A stretch of 9,695 bases of DNA. Origin: CAZUQA01 sp964622375 (GTDB lineage Bacteria; Bacillota_I; Bacilli_A; Erysipelotrichales; Erysipelotrichaceae). The DNA is taken from positions 1 to 9,695 of the forward strand of contig CAZUQA010000159.1 of NCBI GenBank assembly GCA_964622375.1, in the 5' to 3' direction. Positions 1 to 6,788 of this stretch are shown piece after piece (the first letter of the stretch is position 1; the number at the start of each line of letters is the position of its first letter). The position numbers were made by a program, and so were the translations under genes. The notes beneath the pieces are model-generated. The model was not told where the DNA came from. It worked only from the letters and a program-made list of their open reading frames with translations, and made no database searches.

Positions 1-27
1 GGCAGCAATGTTCTATAAGGCAGAGAG

Positions 28-642
28 CTAACTAACTCTTTTTTTGCGTAAGCTAATGACAAGATCAGAAATCAAAGCTAAAGCAAGGCCAAAAAGCCAC
101 CCTGCCAAGATATCACTAGCGGTATGTACACCTAAGTAGACTCTACTAAAACCGATAATAAAAACCATGAAACTAAAGAAAACGATATTGAATATTCGCT
201 GGTTTTTAGTGATGTTTTTCCTCAGAGTGATAAATAATAAAAGGAAATACAATGTAGCATTATTCATAGCATGTCCACTAGGAAAACTGAAACCGGTAAT
301 ATCTATTAACCTCAGAACGTTAGGCCGAGGGATGGCGAATAAGTCTTTCAAAACTTGATTAAGCAAATGAGAAAAGAGGACGGTCAATCCCACAGGTAGA
401 CTAAAACTGCGTGTTTCTTTGTATATTAATAACAAAATTATTATGAAGACTATACCATAGAGACCACCGACCTCAGTGAAAACACGCAAGATAGCAGTGA
501 GCCAAGGATGAATGAGCTTTGCGACTTGGGAGTAAATTAAATTATTAAAGAAATCTAAATAGCCGTTTGTCAGCAAAAAAGCAATAAGAAAAAAGAGCAT
601 TACCAGGAGAAGAACTATTATAGATTTTTTCTTATTGTTCAT
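28..642 (-). CDS. PAP2-family membrane phosphatase
   Basis: This is a 204-residue integral membrane protein of the PAP2 (type 2 phosphatidic acid phosphatase) superfamily. All three signature motifs are visible: K99-x6-R106-P107, then P121-S122-G123-H124, then S166-R167 with H173 and D177. H173 is the expected nucleophile, H124 the general acid and D177 its partner. There are about five or six hydrophobic helices (roughly 7-26, 58-75, 82-97, 128-140, 152-170 and 176-197). Family members remove phosphate from lipid phosphates or undecaprenyl pyrophosphate at the membrane. Which of these it uses cannot be read here; the nearby FemABX gene makes a carrier-lipid role possible but does not prove it. 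A GAGAGG ribosome site (653-658) lies 10 bases before the ATG. Only 31 bases separate it from the upstream methyltransferase-like gene, so the two are probably cotranscribed. No clear terminator is seen before the window edge. Confidence 0.93.
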   Translation of the reverse strand: MNNKKKSIIVLLLVMLFFLIAFLLTNGYLDFFNNLIYSQVAKLIHPWLTAILRVFTEVGGLYGIVFIIILLLIYKETRSFSLPVGLTVLFSHLLNQVLKDLFAIPRPNVLRLIDITGFSFPSGHAMNNATLYFLLLFITLRKNITKNQRIFNIVFFSFMVFIIGFSRVYLGVHTASDILAGWLFGLALALISDLVISLRKKRVS

Positions 643-673
643 TGCGTAAAAACCTCTCTTGATTTATTTAAAG

Positions 674-1354
674 TTACCAAACATAAGGAATCAGTCGATA
701 CTTAACCTTTTTTAAGTATTCATCATAACCAGGCAAATCGCGCAACAAAATAGCTTCTTCATTTTTTATTCGAATTATCATAAGCGCCGGATACAACAAC
801 ATAGGAAATAAAGACAACACTGAGCCTAGGATTAAGGGTAGCGAAAGAAACACCAGCATCGAAGCAAAATATAAAGGATGTCGCACTATTCCATATAAAC
901 CATCAGATATTACCGGTTGTTTATCTACCACAGTAATGGTACGTGAAGCATAGCGATTTTGTTTGATTGTCAAAGTATATAAATAGTAACCAACGAGAAA
1001 AATGACCACAAAAATCAAGGAAACCACTAAGGGAAGGCGCAGGATGTTGTAGCGATAGCTGTAACCGGCCAAAGCAAAGGAGGCGATAAAGACGAATGAA
1101 CAAAGAATTATCACAAGGATCTGGCTTTTTTCTCTTTCTTTAGTGTCAAGGCGCCTTGCTAAAGTTTCCGGATCATTTTTAAACAAACTAATACCATAAG
1201 CCAACATAGGTAACATTAGGCTAAAAATGAATAACCAGCCATTAATAAAATTTAGAGTACCGGCGGTATAAAAAATCAGAAAGGTGATTAAGATAAAACC
1301 TATAATGAATTTCATGCTTACATTAATAAGAAGCTTAAGTCTGTTTCTATTCAT
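674..1354 (-). CDS. Isoprenylcysteine carboxyl methyltransferase (ICMT)-family membrane protein
   Basis: This is a 226-residue multi-pass membrane protein. Its C-terminal third carries the ICMT/PEMT-like signature: R158-H159-P160-x-Y162 (RHPxY), a helix-loop stretch, E199-E200, then P208-G209-Y210 with Y213 and a final YRLIP segment (219-223). In characterised relatives the RHP and EE elements help form the S-adenosylmethionine and substrate site. Hydrophobic helices lie near 13-33, 36-54, 80-97, 107-127 and 163-195. Bacteria lack prenylated CaaX proteins in general, so the real acceptor (a lipid or small molecule) is unknown. The ATG overlaps the stop of the upstream SnoaL-like gene by 8 bases (ATGAATAG), with GAAG just before it, which suggests translational coupling and supports this start. 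M14 is a possible but less likely alternative start. Confidence 0.88.
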   Translation of the reverse strand: MNRNRLKLLINVSMKFIIGFILITFLIFYTAGTLNFINGWLFIFSLMLPMLAYGISLFKNDPETLARRLDTKEREKSQILVIILCSFVFIASFALAGYSYRYNILRLPLVVSLIFVVIFLVGYYLYTLTIKQNRYASRTITVVDKQPVISDGLYGIVRHPLYFASMLVFLSLPLILGSVLSLFPMLLYPALMIIRIKNEEAILLRDLPGYDEYLKKVKYRLIPYVW

Positions 1355-1712
1355 TCTTCAACACCGCTGCTCGCCAACTGGGTGGAGAGCTATCTTCGCA
1401 GAAATACTCTTGTAGGTAATTAATCTTGTCAGCGCAAAAGCTAAAAAAAGAAACAGCGCGCCAACCGGCCGATTCATTGAATATTCTGGTAATCGATATT
1501 AACAGCTCGTTAAATTCATAAAGGGCGACAATTTCAATTGACCAATTTCCCGGGTAATAACGGTTGACGTTAATAAACTCGTCAACCTTAAATTCTTCAG
1601 CGGTGTTTGGCCAGCTGATTTTTGCTTCCGCTAGAAAGTAGGAGGAAAGACTATCCCAGTTCTGTTGGGCGAATTGTAGCCAATAGTCGGTGATAATTTG
1701 TTTTCTGTCCAT
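1347..1712 (-). CDS. SnoaL/NTF2-like small protein
   Basis: This is a 121-residue soluble protein that resembles the SnoaL-like branch of the nuclear transport factor 2 fold. The supporting features are an N-terminal helix with a conserved-looking WLQFAQQNWDSL stretch (11-22), an SWPNT(A)EEF segment (33-41), an NRYYPGNW segment (49-56) and a C-terminal S-P-P-S-W-R ending (108-113). NTF2-fold proteins form cone-shaped pockets and serve as small enzymes or binding modules. No catalytic residue can be assigned here. It is the first gene of the SnoaL-like, ICMT-like and PAP2 set. There is no convincing Shine-Dalgarno sequence before the ATG, and a TAGAAT hexamer lies only 6 bases upstream (see findings). 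Family assignment is fairly sure; function is unknown. Confidence 0.8.
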   Translation of the reverse strand: MDRKQIITDYWLQFAQQNWDSLSSYFLAEAKISWPNTAEEFKVDEFINVNRYYPGNWSIEIVALYEFNELLISITRIFNESAGWRAVSFFSFCADKINYLQEYFCEDSSPPSWRAAVLKNE

Positions 1713-1718
1713 AGAAAC

Positions 1719-1724
1719 ATTCTA
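1719..1724 (-). promoter_or_regulatory. Possible -10 element of the SnoaL-like/ICMT/PAP2 set
   Basis: On the minus strand these bases read TAGAAT, five of six matching TATAAT. No good -35 box is seen at 16-18 bases upstream. If used, transcription would begin at about the A of the ATG at 1712, giving a leaderless message. This call is tentative. Confidence 0.3.
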
Positions 1725-1770
1725 CTTTATTTAAAAACAAGAAGCTAGGTTTCCGGGACCGGACTTCGTT

Positions 1771-1800
1771 AAGAAAAACCCGGAATTAGTATCACGGGTT
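1771..1800 (-). terminator. Intrinsic terminator of the aldolase gene
   Basis: On the minus strand the stop codon of the aldolase is followed within 8 bases by AACCCG (1795-1800), a 12-base loop, CGGGTT (1777-1782) and then TTTCTT. This is a 6-bp GC-rich stem with a U-rich tail, the usual form of a rho-independent terminator. Its position directly after the gene supports the call. The right arm also lies inside a second inverted repeat (TTCCGGG 1751-1757 with CCCGGAA 1779-1785). Confidence 0.75.
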
Positions 1801-1808
1801 TATTAGAA

Positions 1809-2744
1809 CTAGATTTTATTCGAAGAGCCGAGCACGTCTTTAATCTTGTGCCGCACTACCTCACGGATGTTGTTACGAGCATCAGTTAAGTATTGCCGAG
1901 GATCAAAGTGATCGGGATGGTCAACGAAATGTTTGCGGATAGAACCGGTCATCGCAAGACGTAAATCGGAATCGATATTGATCTTGCAGACAGCCATAGC
2001 GGCAGCTTGGCGTAACATATCTTCAGGAATACCGATGGCGTCAGGCATTGCTCCGCCGTTAGCGTTAATCATTTCGACATATTCCGGCATAACCGAAGAA
2101 GCTCCATGTAAGACGATAGGGAAATTCGGTAAACGTTTTTGGATTTCTTCGAGGATATCAAAACGCAATTGCGGTTTTTGTCCCGGTTTGAACTTATAAG
2201 CGCCGTGGCTTGTGCCGATGGCGATAGCTAAGGAATCCACTCCGGTTTTCTTGACGAATTCTTCAACTTGGTCGGGATCGGTGAATTGGGCATGTTCATC
2301 AGCGACGTTAACGGCATCTTCGATGCCCGCTAAGCGACCTAGTTCGCCTTCGACGCTAACTCCTCTTTCGTGCGCATAATCGACAACTTGTTTCGTTAAA
2401 GCGATGTTTTCTTCAAAAGATAAATGCGATCCGTCAATCATAACCGAAGTAAAGCCACCGTCGATACAAGACTTACATAATTCGAAAGTGTCACCATGAT
2501 CGAGATGTAAAACGATCGGTAAATCGGTATCTTCGATTGCTGCCTCGACTAACTTCAACAAGTAACCGTGCTTGGCATATTTTCTGGCGCCGGAAGACAC
2601 TTGAAGGATAATTGGGGAGTTTTCCTCTTTAGCAGCCTCGGTTATTGCTTGGACAATTTCCATATTATTGACATTAAAAGCACCAATGGCATAACCTTCA
2701 TCATAAGCTTTTTTAAACATTTCTTTAGAATTTACTAATGGCAT
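1809..2744 (-). CDS. fba: Class II fructose-bisphosphate aldolase
   Basis: This is a 311-residue, metal-dependent cytoplasmic enzyme that interconverts fructose 1,6-bisphosphate with dihydroxyacetone phosphate and glyceraldehyde 3-phosphate in glycolysis and gluconeogenesis. The sequence shows the class II hallmarks: LHLDHGD with catalytic D82 and zinc ligand H83, V-E-G-E-L-G around E132/E134, zinc ligands H180 (GTSHG) and H213 (LHGASS), and the phosphate-binding NIDSD (256-260). Full length matches the usual Gram-positive type, and the C-terminal region (R261-L263, D281-P282-R283, V304-L305-G306) is conserved in style. An AAGGAG ribosome site (2752-2757) stands 7 bases before the ATG, and a promoter and terminator flank the gene, so it is probably its own unit, possibly with some readthrough from the FemABX gene. 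Related class II enzymes act on tagatose bisphosphate, but the overall pattern favours fructose bisphosphate. Confidence 0.97.
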   Translation of the reverse strand: MPLVNSKEMFKKAYDEGYAIGAFNVNNMEIVQAITEAAKEENSPIILQVSSGARKYAKHGYLLKLVEAAIEDTDLPIVLHLDHGDTFELCKSCIDGGFTSVMIDGSHLSFEENIALTKQVVDYAHERGVSVEGELGRLAGIEDAVNVADEHAQFTDPDQVEEFVKKTGVDSLAIAIGTSHGAYKFKPGQKPQLRFDILEEIQKRLPNFPIVLHGASSVMPEYVEMINANGGAMPDAIGIPEDMLRQAAAMAVCKINIDSDLRLAMTGSIRKHFVDHPDHFDPRQYLTDARNNIREVVRHKIKDVLGSSNKI

Positions 2745-2751
2745 ATTTCTT

Positions 2752-2757
2752 CTCCTT
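2752..2757 (-). promoter_or_regulatory. Ribosome binding site of fba
   Basis: The minus strand reads AAGGAG seven bases before the ATG, which fixes the start at 2744. Confidence 0.85.
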
Positions 2758-2778
2758 GAGCTTGTTATTGCGTTTGTT

Positions 2779-2807
2779 ATTCTAGCATATTTAACTAATA
2801 ATATCTA
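2779..2807 (-). promoter_or_regulatory. Promoter of fba (extended -10)
   Basis: On the minus strand a -35-like TAGATA (2802-2807, four of six matches) is followed after exactly 17 bases by TAGAAT (2779-2784), with a TGC just before it that forms an extended -10 (TGn). Transcription would begin near 2772, giving a leader of about 27 bases that contains the AAGGAG site. The box layout is good, but no experiment backs it. Confidence 0.65.
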
Positions 2808-2832
2808 GGGATTGAAAATTGGAAGGATAGTA

Positions 2833-4104
2833 TTATTTTTTGATTTTTCTTATAAGTTTTAAGACTTTACGATAAAATGGCAGACAGCGGTCGTAGATAA
2901 AATAAAGCGGGGGATTTAGTACTAAGTCAAACTCGCCGATAAACTCGATATACTCAGCACCAAAGCGCCTTTTAAACTGGTGTAAACCGTAGAGACTATT
3001 TTCTTTGACGGGATTACCGGTAGTGCCAAAGAGGTCTAAAATCTTATATCCTTCCGCTTTATAATCTTCGATAATCTTGTAGTACATTAAGTAGTTAGCG
3101 TTGAGGTCACGTAAAACGTCGTTATTTCCACCGTGGACATTCCAGGTTTTATCGTGATATTTAGTAGTAATCATGCCGGACAGGCAAATGGTTTCTGGTA
3201 ATTTCTCGGCTCTTTTATTAAACTCGGCTTGTTGTTTTAAAAGCTTATTTAGTTGGTCGTTGAGGTCTTTAATCCGACCTTTGTTTTTTCCCGTGGCTGA
3301 AAGCTCAGCTTGTAAAGCTTTGTTTTTAGTAATCTCCAGATTGAACGTTTCTTTGATTTTTGACTTTTTTACTTTCGCTAAGTAGAGATCGCTCATTTGC
3401 TGGTCATGTAAAGTCTGATAGAATTCCTGATAATAAGCTAAGCTGAAGGCCGTAAAGCCGTCGCGTTGTTCAGTGTCTTGCATCAAACGATAAAAGTCAA
3501 CGATTTCGTCAGCCGTCGTTTTTGCGATTTCCACATCAAAAATGTTTTCCCGATTGATGATGTTCCTTAAAGTTTGATGCATCTTAGCTTTAATTTCCTC
3601 TAAAGGCTGGGTGAGGTCGAGGCGGAAAGTAAAACGAGGTTCCGCTAATTCAAAGTTGCGATAGAGTGGTTTTCGTGTATAAGCGAGGTTTAATAAAGTT
3701 TCAACGATAGCATAGTTGTCCGGTCCAGCTGCTATTTTGTTTGCCGCTTCATCAATTTGATGTAGTTTGATATCGGGATTAATCCTGATGAAAATAGCTT
3801 TTCTGGTCTTCGCAAAACGTTTTAGCTCCGCAGTAAAAGCAGTTAATAATCCAACATCGTTAAAGTCGATGACATAGCCGCGGGGACTATAGAGATAAGT
3901 GTAGGTTAAAGGCAATTTCATTTCTAGCAGTAAAGCTGTCGCTACTAGTTTTCCCGCCTCTTTTAACCCGACATGGTGCACTTGACCGGCAAATTTGCTT
4001 TTTAACTCGCCGAAATAATAACTCTGCATGAAATGGGATTTTAAGGGATGTTGACTGACAAAATTCTCATATTCGTCAACGGGGATATTGGTCACAAATT
4101 CCAT
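2833..4104 (-). CDS. FemABX-family peptidoglycan bridge aminoacyltransferase
   Basis: This is a 423-residue cytoplasmic enzyme of the FemABX (FemA/FemX/MurM) family. These enzymes use aminoacyl-tRNA to add amino acids to the peptide stem of lipid II or peptidoglycan precursor, building the interpeptide bridge. Visible features are an N-terminal GNAT-like half with YLYSPRG (71-77), a charged helical insertion at about 245-305 (Lys/Glu/Leu-rich, the coiled-coil arm typical of FemA), and a second GNAT-like half with DLFGTTGNP (357-365), GLHQFKRRFGAE (373-384) and IGEFDL (389-394). The open frame continues upstream to an ATG at 4275, but the start at 4104 is chosen because GAGGA (4111-4115) lies 6 bases before it, an extended -10 promoter sits at 4141-4149, and the extra 57 residues do not look like family sequence. 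The amino acid added cannot be read from the sequence. No clear terminator follows it. Confidence 0.93.
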   Translation of the reverse strand: MEFVTNIPVDEYENFVSQHPLKSHFMQSYYFGELKSKFAGQVHHVGLKEAGKLVATALLLEMKLPLTYTYLYSPRGYVIDFNDVGLLTAFTAELKRFAKTRKAIFIRINPDIKLHQIDEAANKIAAGPDNYAIVETLLNLAYTRKPLYRNFELAEPRFTFRLDLTQPLEEIKAKMHQTLRNIINRENIFDVEIAKTTADEIVDFYRLMQDTEQRDGFTAFSLAYYQEFYQTLHDQQMSDLYLAKVKKSKIKETFNLEITKNKALQAELSATGKNKGRIKDLNDQLNKLLKQQAEFNKRAEKLPETICLSGMITTKYHDKTWNVHGGNNDVLRDLNANYLMYYKIIEDYKAEGYKILDLFGTTGNPVKENSLYGLHQFKRRFGAEYIEFIGEFDLVLNPPLYFIYDRCLPFYRKVLKLIRKIKK

Positions 4105-4110
4105 TATTCT

Positions 4111-4115
4111 TCCTC
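4111..4115 (-). promoter_or_regulatory. Ribosome binding site deciding the FemABX start
   Basis: The minus strand reads GAGGA six bases before the ATG at 4104. The longer upstream ATG at 4275 has no comparable site, so this one sets the start. Confidence 0.75.
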
Positions 4116-4140
4116 TGTACCAGTCTTTGAATCGTATTTT

Positions 4141-4149
4141 ATTATACCA
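4141..4149 (-). promoter_or_regulatory. Extended -10 promoter of the FemABX gene
   Basis: On the minus strand the bases read TGGTATAAT: a perfect TATAAT with the TGn extension, which can work without a good -35 box (none is evident at 17 bases). Transcription would begin near 4134, leaving a leader of about 30 bases with GAGGA in it. This also shows that the frame upstream of 4104 is non-coding. Confidence 0.7.
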
Positions 4150-4337
4150 CGGATGATTTACGCATACATGGTGTAATAATATCAGAATGCATGGGCGCTC
4201 AATTATTTGACATCGGCAGAGTACAAAGCACCCTACTTCAAAACTGTATGGAAAAGCATAACCATACCAAAGCATCTTTACTGGTGGTTTGAGCTATAGC
4301 GGTTTTAGTAGACCTATTATTAAGATCTGTCTCAATT

Positions 4338-4362
4338 ATCTTTCTTTGGTTAAAAGAAAGAT
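4338..4362. repeat. Perfect 10-bp inverted repeat
   Basis: ATCTTTCTTT (4338-4347) pairs with AAAGAAAGAT (4353-4362) around the 5-base loop GGTTA. CTC (4331-4333) can pair with GAG (4363-4365) if four bases bulge. No U-tract follows directly on the plus strand (a run of T starts 20 bases later, at 4382), so it is not a standard terminator. It could be an operator, an RNA stem or the end of a small transcript. Confidence 0.6.
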
Positions 4363-4514
4363 GAGGACTATTACAACGGCGTTTTTTTGATATATTAATC
4401 ACTCCTTGCACCCGAGATACACTCTTTGTTTCAGAATCATAACAAAAACCAGAATCGAGTTACTATTCGTTATATAAACAGAGCTGAATGACTTACTTCC
4501 GTTTTTGCCTGCCT

Positions 4515-4538
4515 AAACTGGAATTTAGTTTTCAGTTT
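4515..4538. repeat. Imperfect 9-bp inverted repeat
   Basis: AAACTGGAA (4515-4523) pairs with TTTCAGTTT (4530-4538) with one G-T pair around a 6-base loop. It lies about 30 bases upstream of the TTGACA box of the HAD operon, a place where a regulator could bind. No U-rich tail follows on either strand. Confidence 0.4.
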
Positions 4539-4570
4539 GCGAAATCAAAAATAGCGAATTATGCTGTGCC

Positions 4571-4599
4571 TTGACACTATTTTTTATGATATATTTATT
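4571..4599 (+). promoter_or_regulatory. Promoter of the HAD/transporter operon
   Basis: A perfect TTGACA (4571-4576) is followed after 17 bases by TTTATT (4594-4599), four of six matches to TATAAT. The nearby TATATT (4590-4595) is a better hexamer but leaves a 13-base spacer. The -35 box is convincing and the exact -10 is uncertain. The leader would be about 50 bases. Confidence 0.55.
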
Positions 4600-4656
4600 G
4601 CATGGAAGTCTGTGGCTATAAAAGCATAATAACGATTTTGGTTCAAGGTTAAAGTT

Positions 4657-5463
4657 ATGTTTGAGAATATTCAAACTATCATCTTCGATTTAGACGGTAC
4701 TTTGTATCAAGACGACAACTACCACAAATATTATCTTCATAATTTACTGGAAAATACCGGAAGAGAAGATTGGGAAAGTTCTTTTATCGACTTTGTAGAA
4801 TCAGTATTAAAAGGCGAGCATCTAAAAATGAACGCTTTTTATTTGTCCGATAAACTGGAAACTGATGATTTATCACACTACTTCTGTCAGCTGGAAGAAT
4901 CATTGGTTGAAGATGTTAGTTATCATCAAGCTCTAAAGTCTAGTAACTTGATTTACTTGGGCGATCTTTGGGCAGTATTGAACTTGTTAGGAAAAACTTC
5001 CGGCATGCTGGAAGTAAAGAACGGCTATGAGGTTTTTAAGGCTACTCGCAAAGATATGGAAGCTTACGCCACCAAAGGAGATGAAAAGCTGTTGGATGCT
5101 CTCTTGCAAGCTAAAGAGCAGTACCAAACCATGTTGTTTAGTAATACCGATGAGTTCCTAGGTAGCTCCTATTTAACCATTCTGGGCTTTCAGGAAGCCT
5201 TTACTCATATCGTCTACCAAGCCGACAAGCCTCGTGATTTTCTTCTGAACTTAGAGAAACTTGATCCTGATATCATAAAAAAACCGGAAAGTATATTGAG
5301 TATCGGTGACCATGGCTACAATGACTTAATGCCGCTACAGAGTATTGGCGGGAGAACTGTTTGGATAAATCCTTATAAAGGCATCAATGAGCCGACTTAT
5401 GATTTACAGCTTAACTCAATAAATGAACTGACAATGTTCCTAAATAAACTGCTTTCTAATTAG
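4657..5463 (+). CDS. HAD-superfamily hydrolase
   Basis: This is a 268-residue cytoplasmic haloacid dehalogenase-superfamily protein, probably a phosphatase. Motif I is D11-L-D13-G-T, with D11 the nucleophile and D13 the acid/base. Motif II is S162-N-T164, motif III is K191 in ADKP, and motif IV is G217-D218-x4-D223, binding magnesium. The stretch between motifs I and II (about 20-150) is a helical C1-type cap, which usually admits small substrates. It is not a phosphonoacetaldehyde hydrolase by motif I, since that family has a different nucleophile loop. AAGG (4645-4648) stands 8 bases before the ATG. It is the first gene after the TTGACA promoter and is followed after 38 bases by the solute-binding protein gene, with no terminator between, so it is likely in the same operon. 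The substrate is unknown. Confidence 0.9.
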   Translation: MFENIQTIIFDLDGTLYQDDNYHKYYLHNLLENTGREDWESSFIDFVESVLKGEHLKMNAFYLSDKLETDDLSHYFCQLEESLVEDVSYHQALKSSNLIYLGDLWAVLNLLGKTSGMLEVKNGYEVFKATRKDMEAYATKGDEKLLDALLQAKEQYQTMLFSNTDEFLGSSYLTILGFQEAFTHIVYQADKPRDFLLNLEKLDPDIIKKPESILSIGDHGYNDLMPLQSIGGRTVWINPYKGINEPTYDLQLNSINELTMFLNKLLSN

Positions 5464-5490
5464 TAATGGTAGTTTATTCAAATAAAATGA

Positions 5491-5497
5491 AGGAGGG
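5491..5497 (+). promoter_or_regulatory. Ribosome binding site deciding the solute-binding protein start
   Basis: AGGAGGG stands 4 bases before the ATG at 5502 (5 from the AGGAGG core). The in-frame ATG at 5466 has no such site and would put 12 extra residues ahead of the signal peptide. Confidence 0.9.
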
Positions 5498-5501
5498 AAA
5501 T

Positions 5502-6776
5502 ATGAAAGGAATTAAAAAGATTATTGTATTGTTGTTGCTGGGGACAATGCTTGTTACTTCGATGAGTGGCTGTACGAAACCTGAAGTTAAAGAAGGCGAT
5601 CCGATCACTATCGTAGTTTGGCATACTTTAGCCGACCAGCATGAAGCAGCTTTTCAAAAGGTTATTGATGGTTTCAACGCTTCGCAGACCAAGTATGTGG
5701 TAGTTGCCGAACAACAACCTTGGAATGAATTTGATGCCAAGTTGATGCAGGCTACCCGTAACGGGACCGGACCAGATGTTACCAGTATGTGGCCGACCAC
5801 CGCTATTCAGTATATTACTGAAGGCTTGTTGACGGATTTTGCGCCTTTTATCAATGATCCGAAAACCGGAATTCCGGGCTTTAAAGAGAGTTTAGCTCCG
5901 GGCTTGTATGAAGAGATTACCCAATGGGGAGAGAATTCGATTTATTTATTCCCCTTAACCGGAACCGGAGAAGTGTTGTTCTACAACAAGACCATGTTTG
6001 ATGAATTAGGTATTCCGGCACCGAAGACTTGGAGCGATGTTGAAGCTTACAGTAAGTTAATCAAAGAGAAGAAAGGTATTCCAGGCTTCGGGTCTGACTC
6101 AATTACCGATACTTTCCTGTGCCTGATTAAACAAGCCGGCAGCGACTATATCGATGCTAAAAATGTAGTTATCAATATGGACCGCAATATCGCTATTGAA
6201 AAACTGAATTGGTTTGGTGATGGCGTTAAAAACGGCTACTTCCGTTTGGTAGGGGATGATTACTATTTCTCCAATCCTTTTGGTAGCCAGGCTGTCGCTT
6301 CTTATATCGGCTCCAGTGCCGGAGTCAGCTATGTTTTTGCGGCGGTTGGTGACAAATTTGAAGTTGGTTGTGTGCCGATTCCGCAAGAAGGACCGGTTAA
6401 GTATATCTCCTCTTGGGGTATTGGTGATGTTTGTTTGACCAAAGATCCGGAAAAAGCTCGTGGGGTTTATGAATTTTTGAAATACTATCGTCAAAACGAA
6501 GTGTTGATTCAATGGGGCGCTGATTTCGGTGCTATTCCTTACTACTTGGACGCCCTAAAAACTGACCAATTTAAAGATTTCGCTGACACTAATATCGCGA
6601 TTAAAGCTTTGGCAGAAAACCTGCACTATGCCGGAATGCTGCCCAGCATCTTAGGTACTGCCGGTGTTAGAATCCGTTTGGATGAGATGGTACAAAAAGT
6701 AGCCTTAGGCACGGCTGATGCCGCAACCGCTTTTGACGATTTTGTCAAAGCAGCTAATGCTGAATTAAAACCGTAA
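5502..6776 (+). CDS. ABC transporter substrate-binding lipoprotein (family 1)
   Basis: This is a 424-residue extracellular solute receptor of the SBP_bac_1 type, the family of maltose, sugar and glycerol-3-phosphate (UgpB) receptors. The N terminus has basic residues (K2, K5, K6), a hydrophobic core (7-19) and a lipobox MSGC with lipidated C24, so the mature protein is tethered to the outer face of the membrane. Typical receptor features follow: VVWHT (38-42), GTGPDV (88-93), GEVLFYNKTMFDELGIP (156-172) and PKTW (174-177). The family covers many ligands and none can be assigned from residues. The genes after it are two cytoplasmic hydrolases and an ABC ATPase, which suggests an organophosphorus ligand. 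A hairpin directly after the stop may keep receptor mRNA levels above those of the downstream genes. Confidence 0.94.
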   Translation: MKGIKKIIVLLLLGTMLVTSMSGCTKPEVKEGDPITIVVWHTLADQHEAAFQKVIDGFNASQTKYVVVAEQQPWNEFDAKLMQATRNGTGPDVTSMWPTTAIQYITEGLLTDFAPFINDPKTGIPGFKESLAPGLYEEITQWGENSIYLFPLTGTGEVLFYNKTMFDELGIPAPKTWSDVEAYSKLIKEKKGIPGFGSDSITDTFLCLIKQAGSDYIDAKNVVINMDRNIAIEKLNWFGDGVKNGYFRLVGDDYYFSNPFGSQAVASYIGSSAGVSYVFAAVGDKFEVGCVPIPQEGPVKYISSWGIGDVCLTKDPEKARGVYEFLKYYRQNEVLIQWGADFGAIPYYLDALKTDQFKDFADTNIAIKALAENLHYAGMLPSILGTAGVRIRLDEMVQKVALGTADAATAFDDFVKAANAELKP

Positions 6777-6788
6777 TTGTTGTTTGTC

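Larger units (their letters stand above)
4150..4656. other. Long divergent intergenic region
   Basis: About 500 bases separate the divergent FemABX and HAD transcription units. No convincing gene, tRNA or mobile-element end is seen. It holds the promoter of the plus-strand operon near its right end, a perfect 10-bp inverted repeat at 4338-4362, a weaker 9-bp stem at 4515-4538, an isolated TTGACA at 4207-4212 without a matching -10 box, and two copies of the 10-mer AAAAGCATAA (4252-4261 and 4620-4629). It is AT-rich compared with the flanking genes. A small RNA or a decayed gene is possible but not shown. Confidence 0.6.

Noticed and set aside
4207..4212. TTGACA on the plus strand as a promoter
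   Set aside because: No acceptable -10 hexamer is found 15-19 bases downstream and no gene follows nearby.
4105..4275. N-terminal 57-residue extension of the FemABX protein
   Set aside because: It lies upstream of a good ribosome site and overlaps a strong promoter; its Cys- and aromatic-rich sequence does not resemble the family N terminus.
4338..4400. Inverted repeat plus later T-run as a terminator
   Set aside because: The T-run begins 20 bases after the stem, too far for an intrinsic terminator, and no gene precedes it on the plus strand.
4657..5463. HAD protein as phosphonoacetaldehyde hydrolase, which would make a complete phosphonate pathway
   Set aside because: Length is similar, but motif I is DLDGT rather than the motif of that family, and the expected catalytic lysine in the cap cannot be placed.
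5466..5501. Upstream ATG for the solute-binding protein
   Set aside because: It has no ribosome site and would add a polar stretch ahead of the lipoprotein signal peptide; AGGAGGG points to 5502.
6099..6512. 137-codon open frame on the minus strand
   Set aside because: It lies wholly inside the solute-binding protein gene and shows no recognisable domain or own ribosome site.
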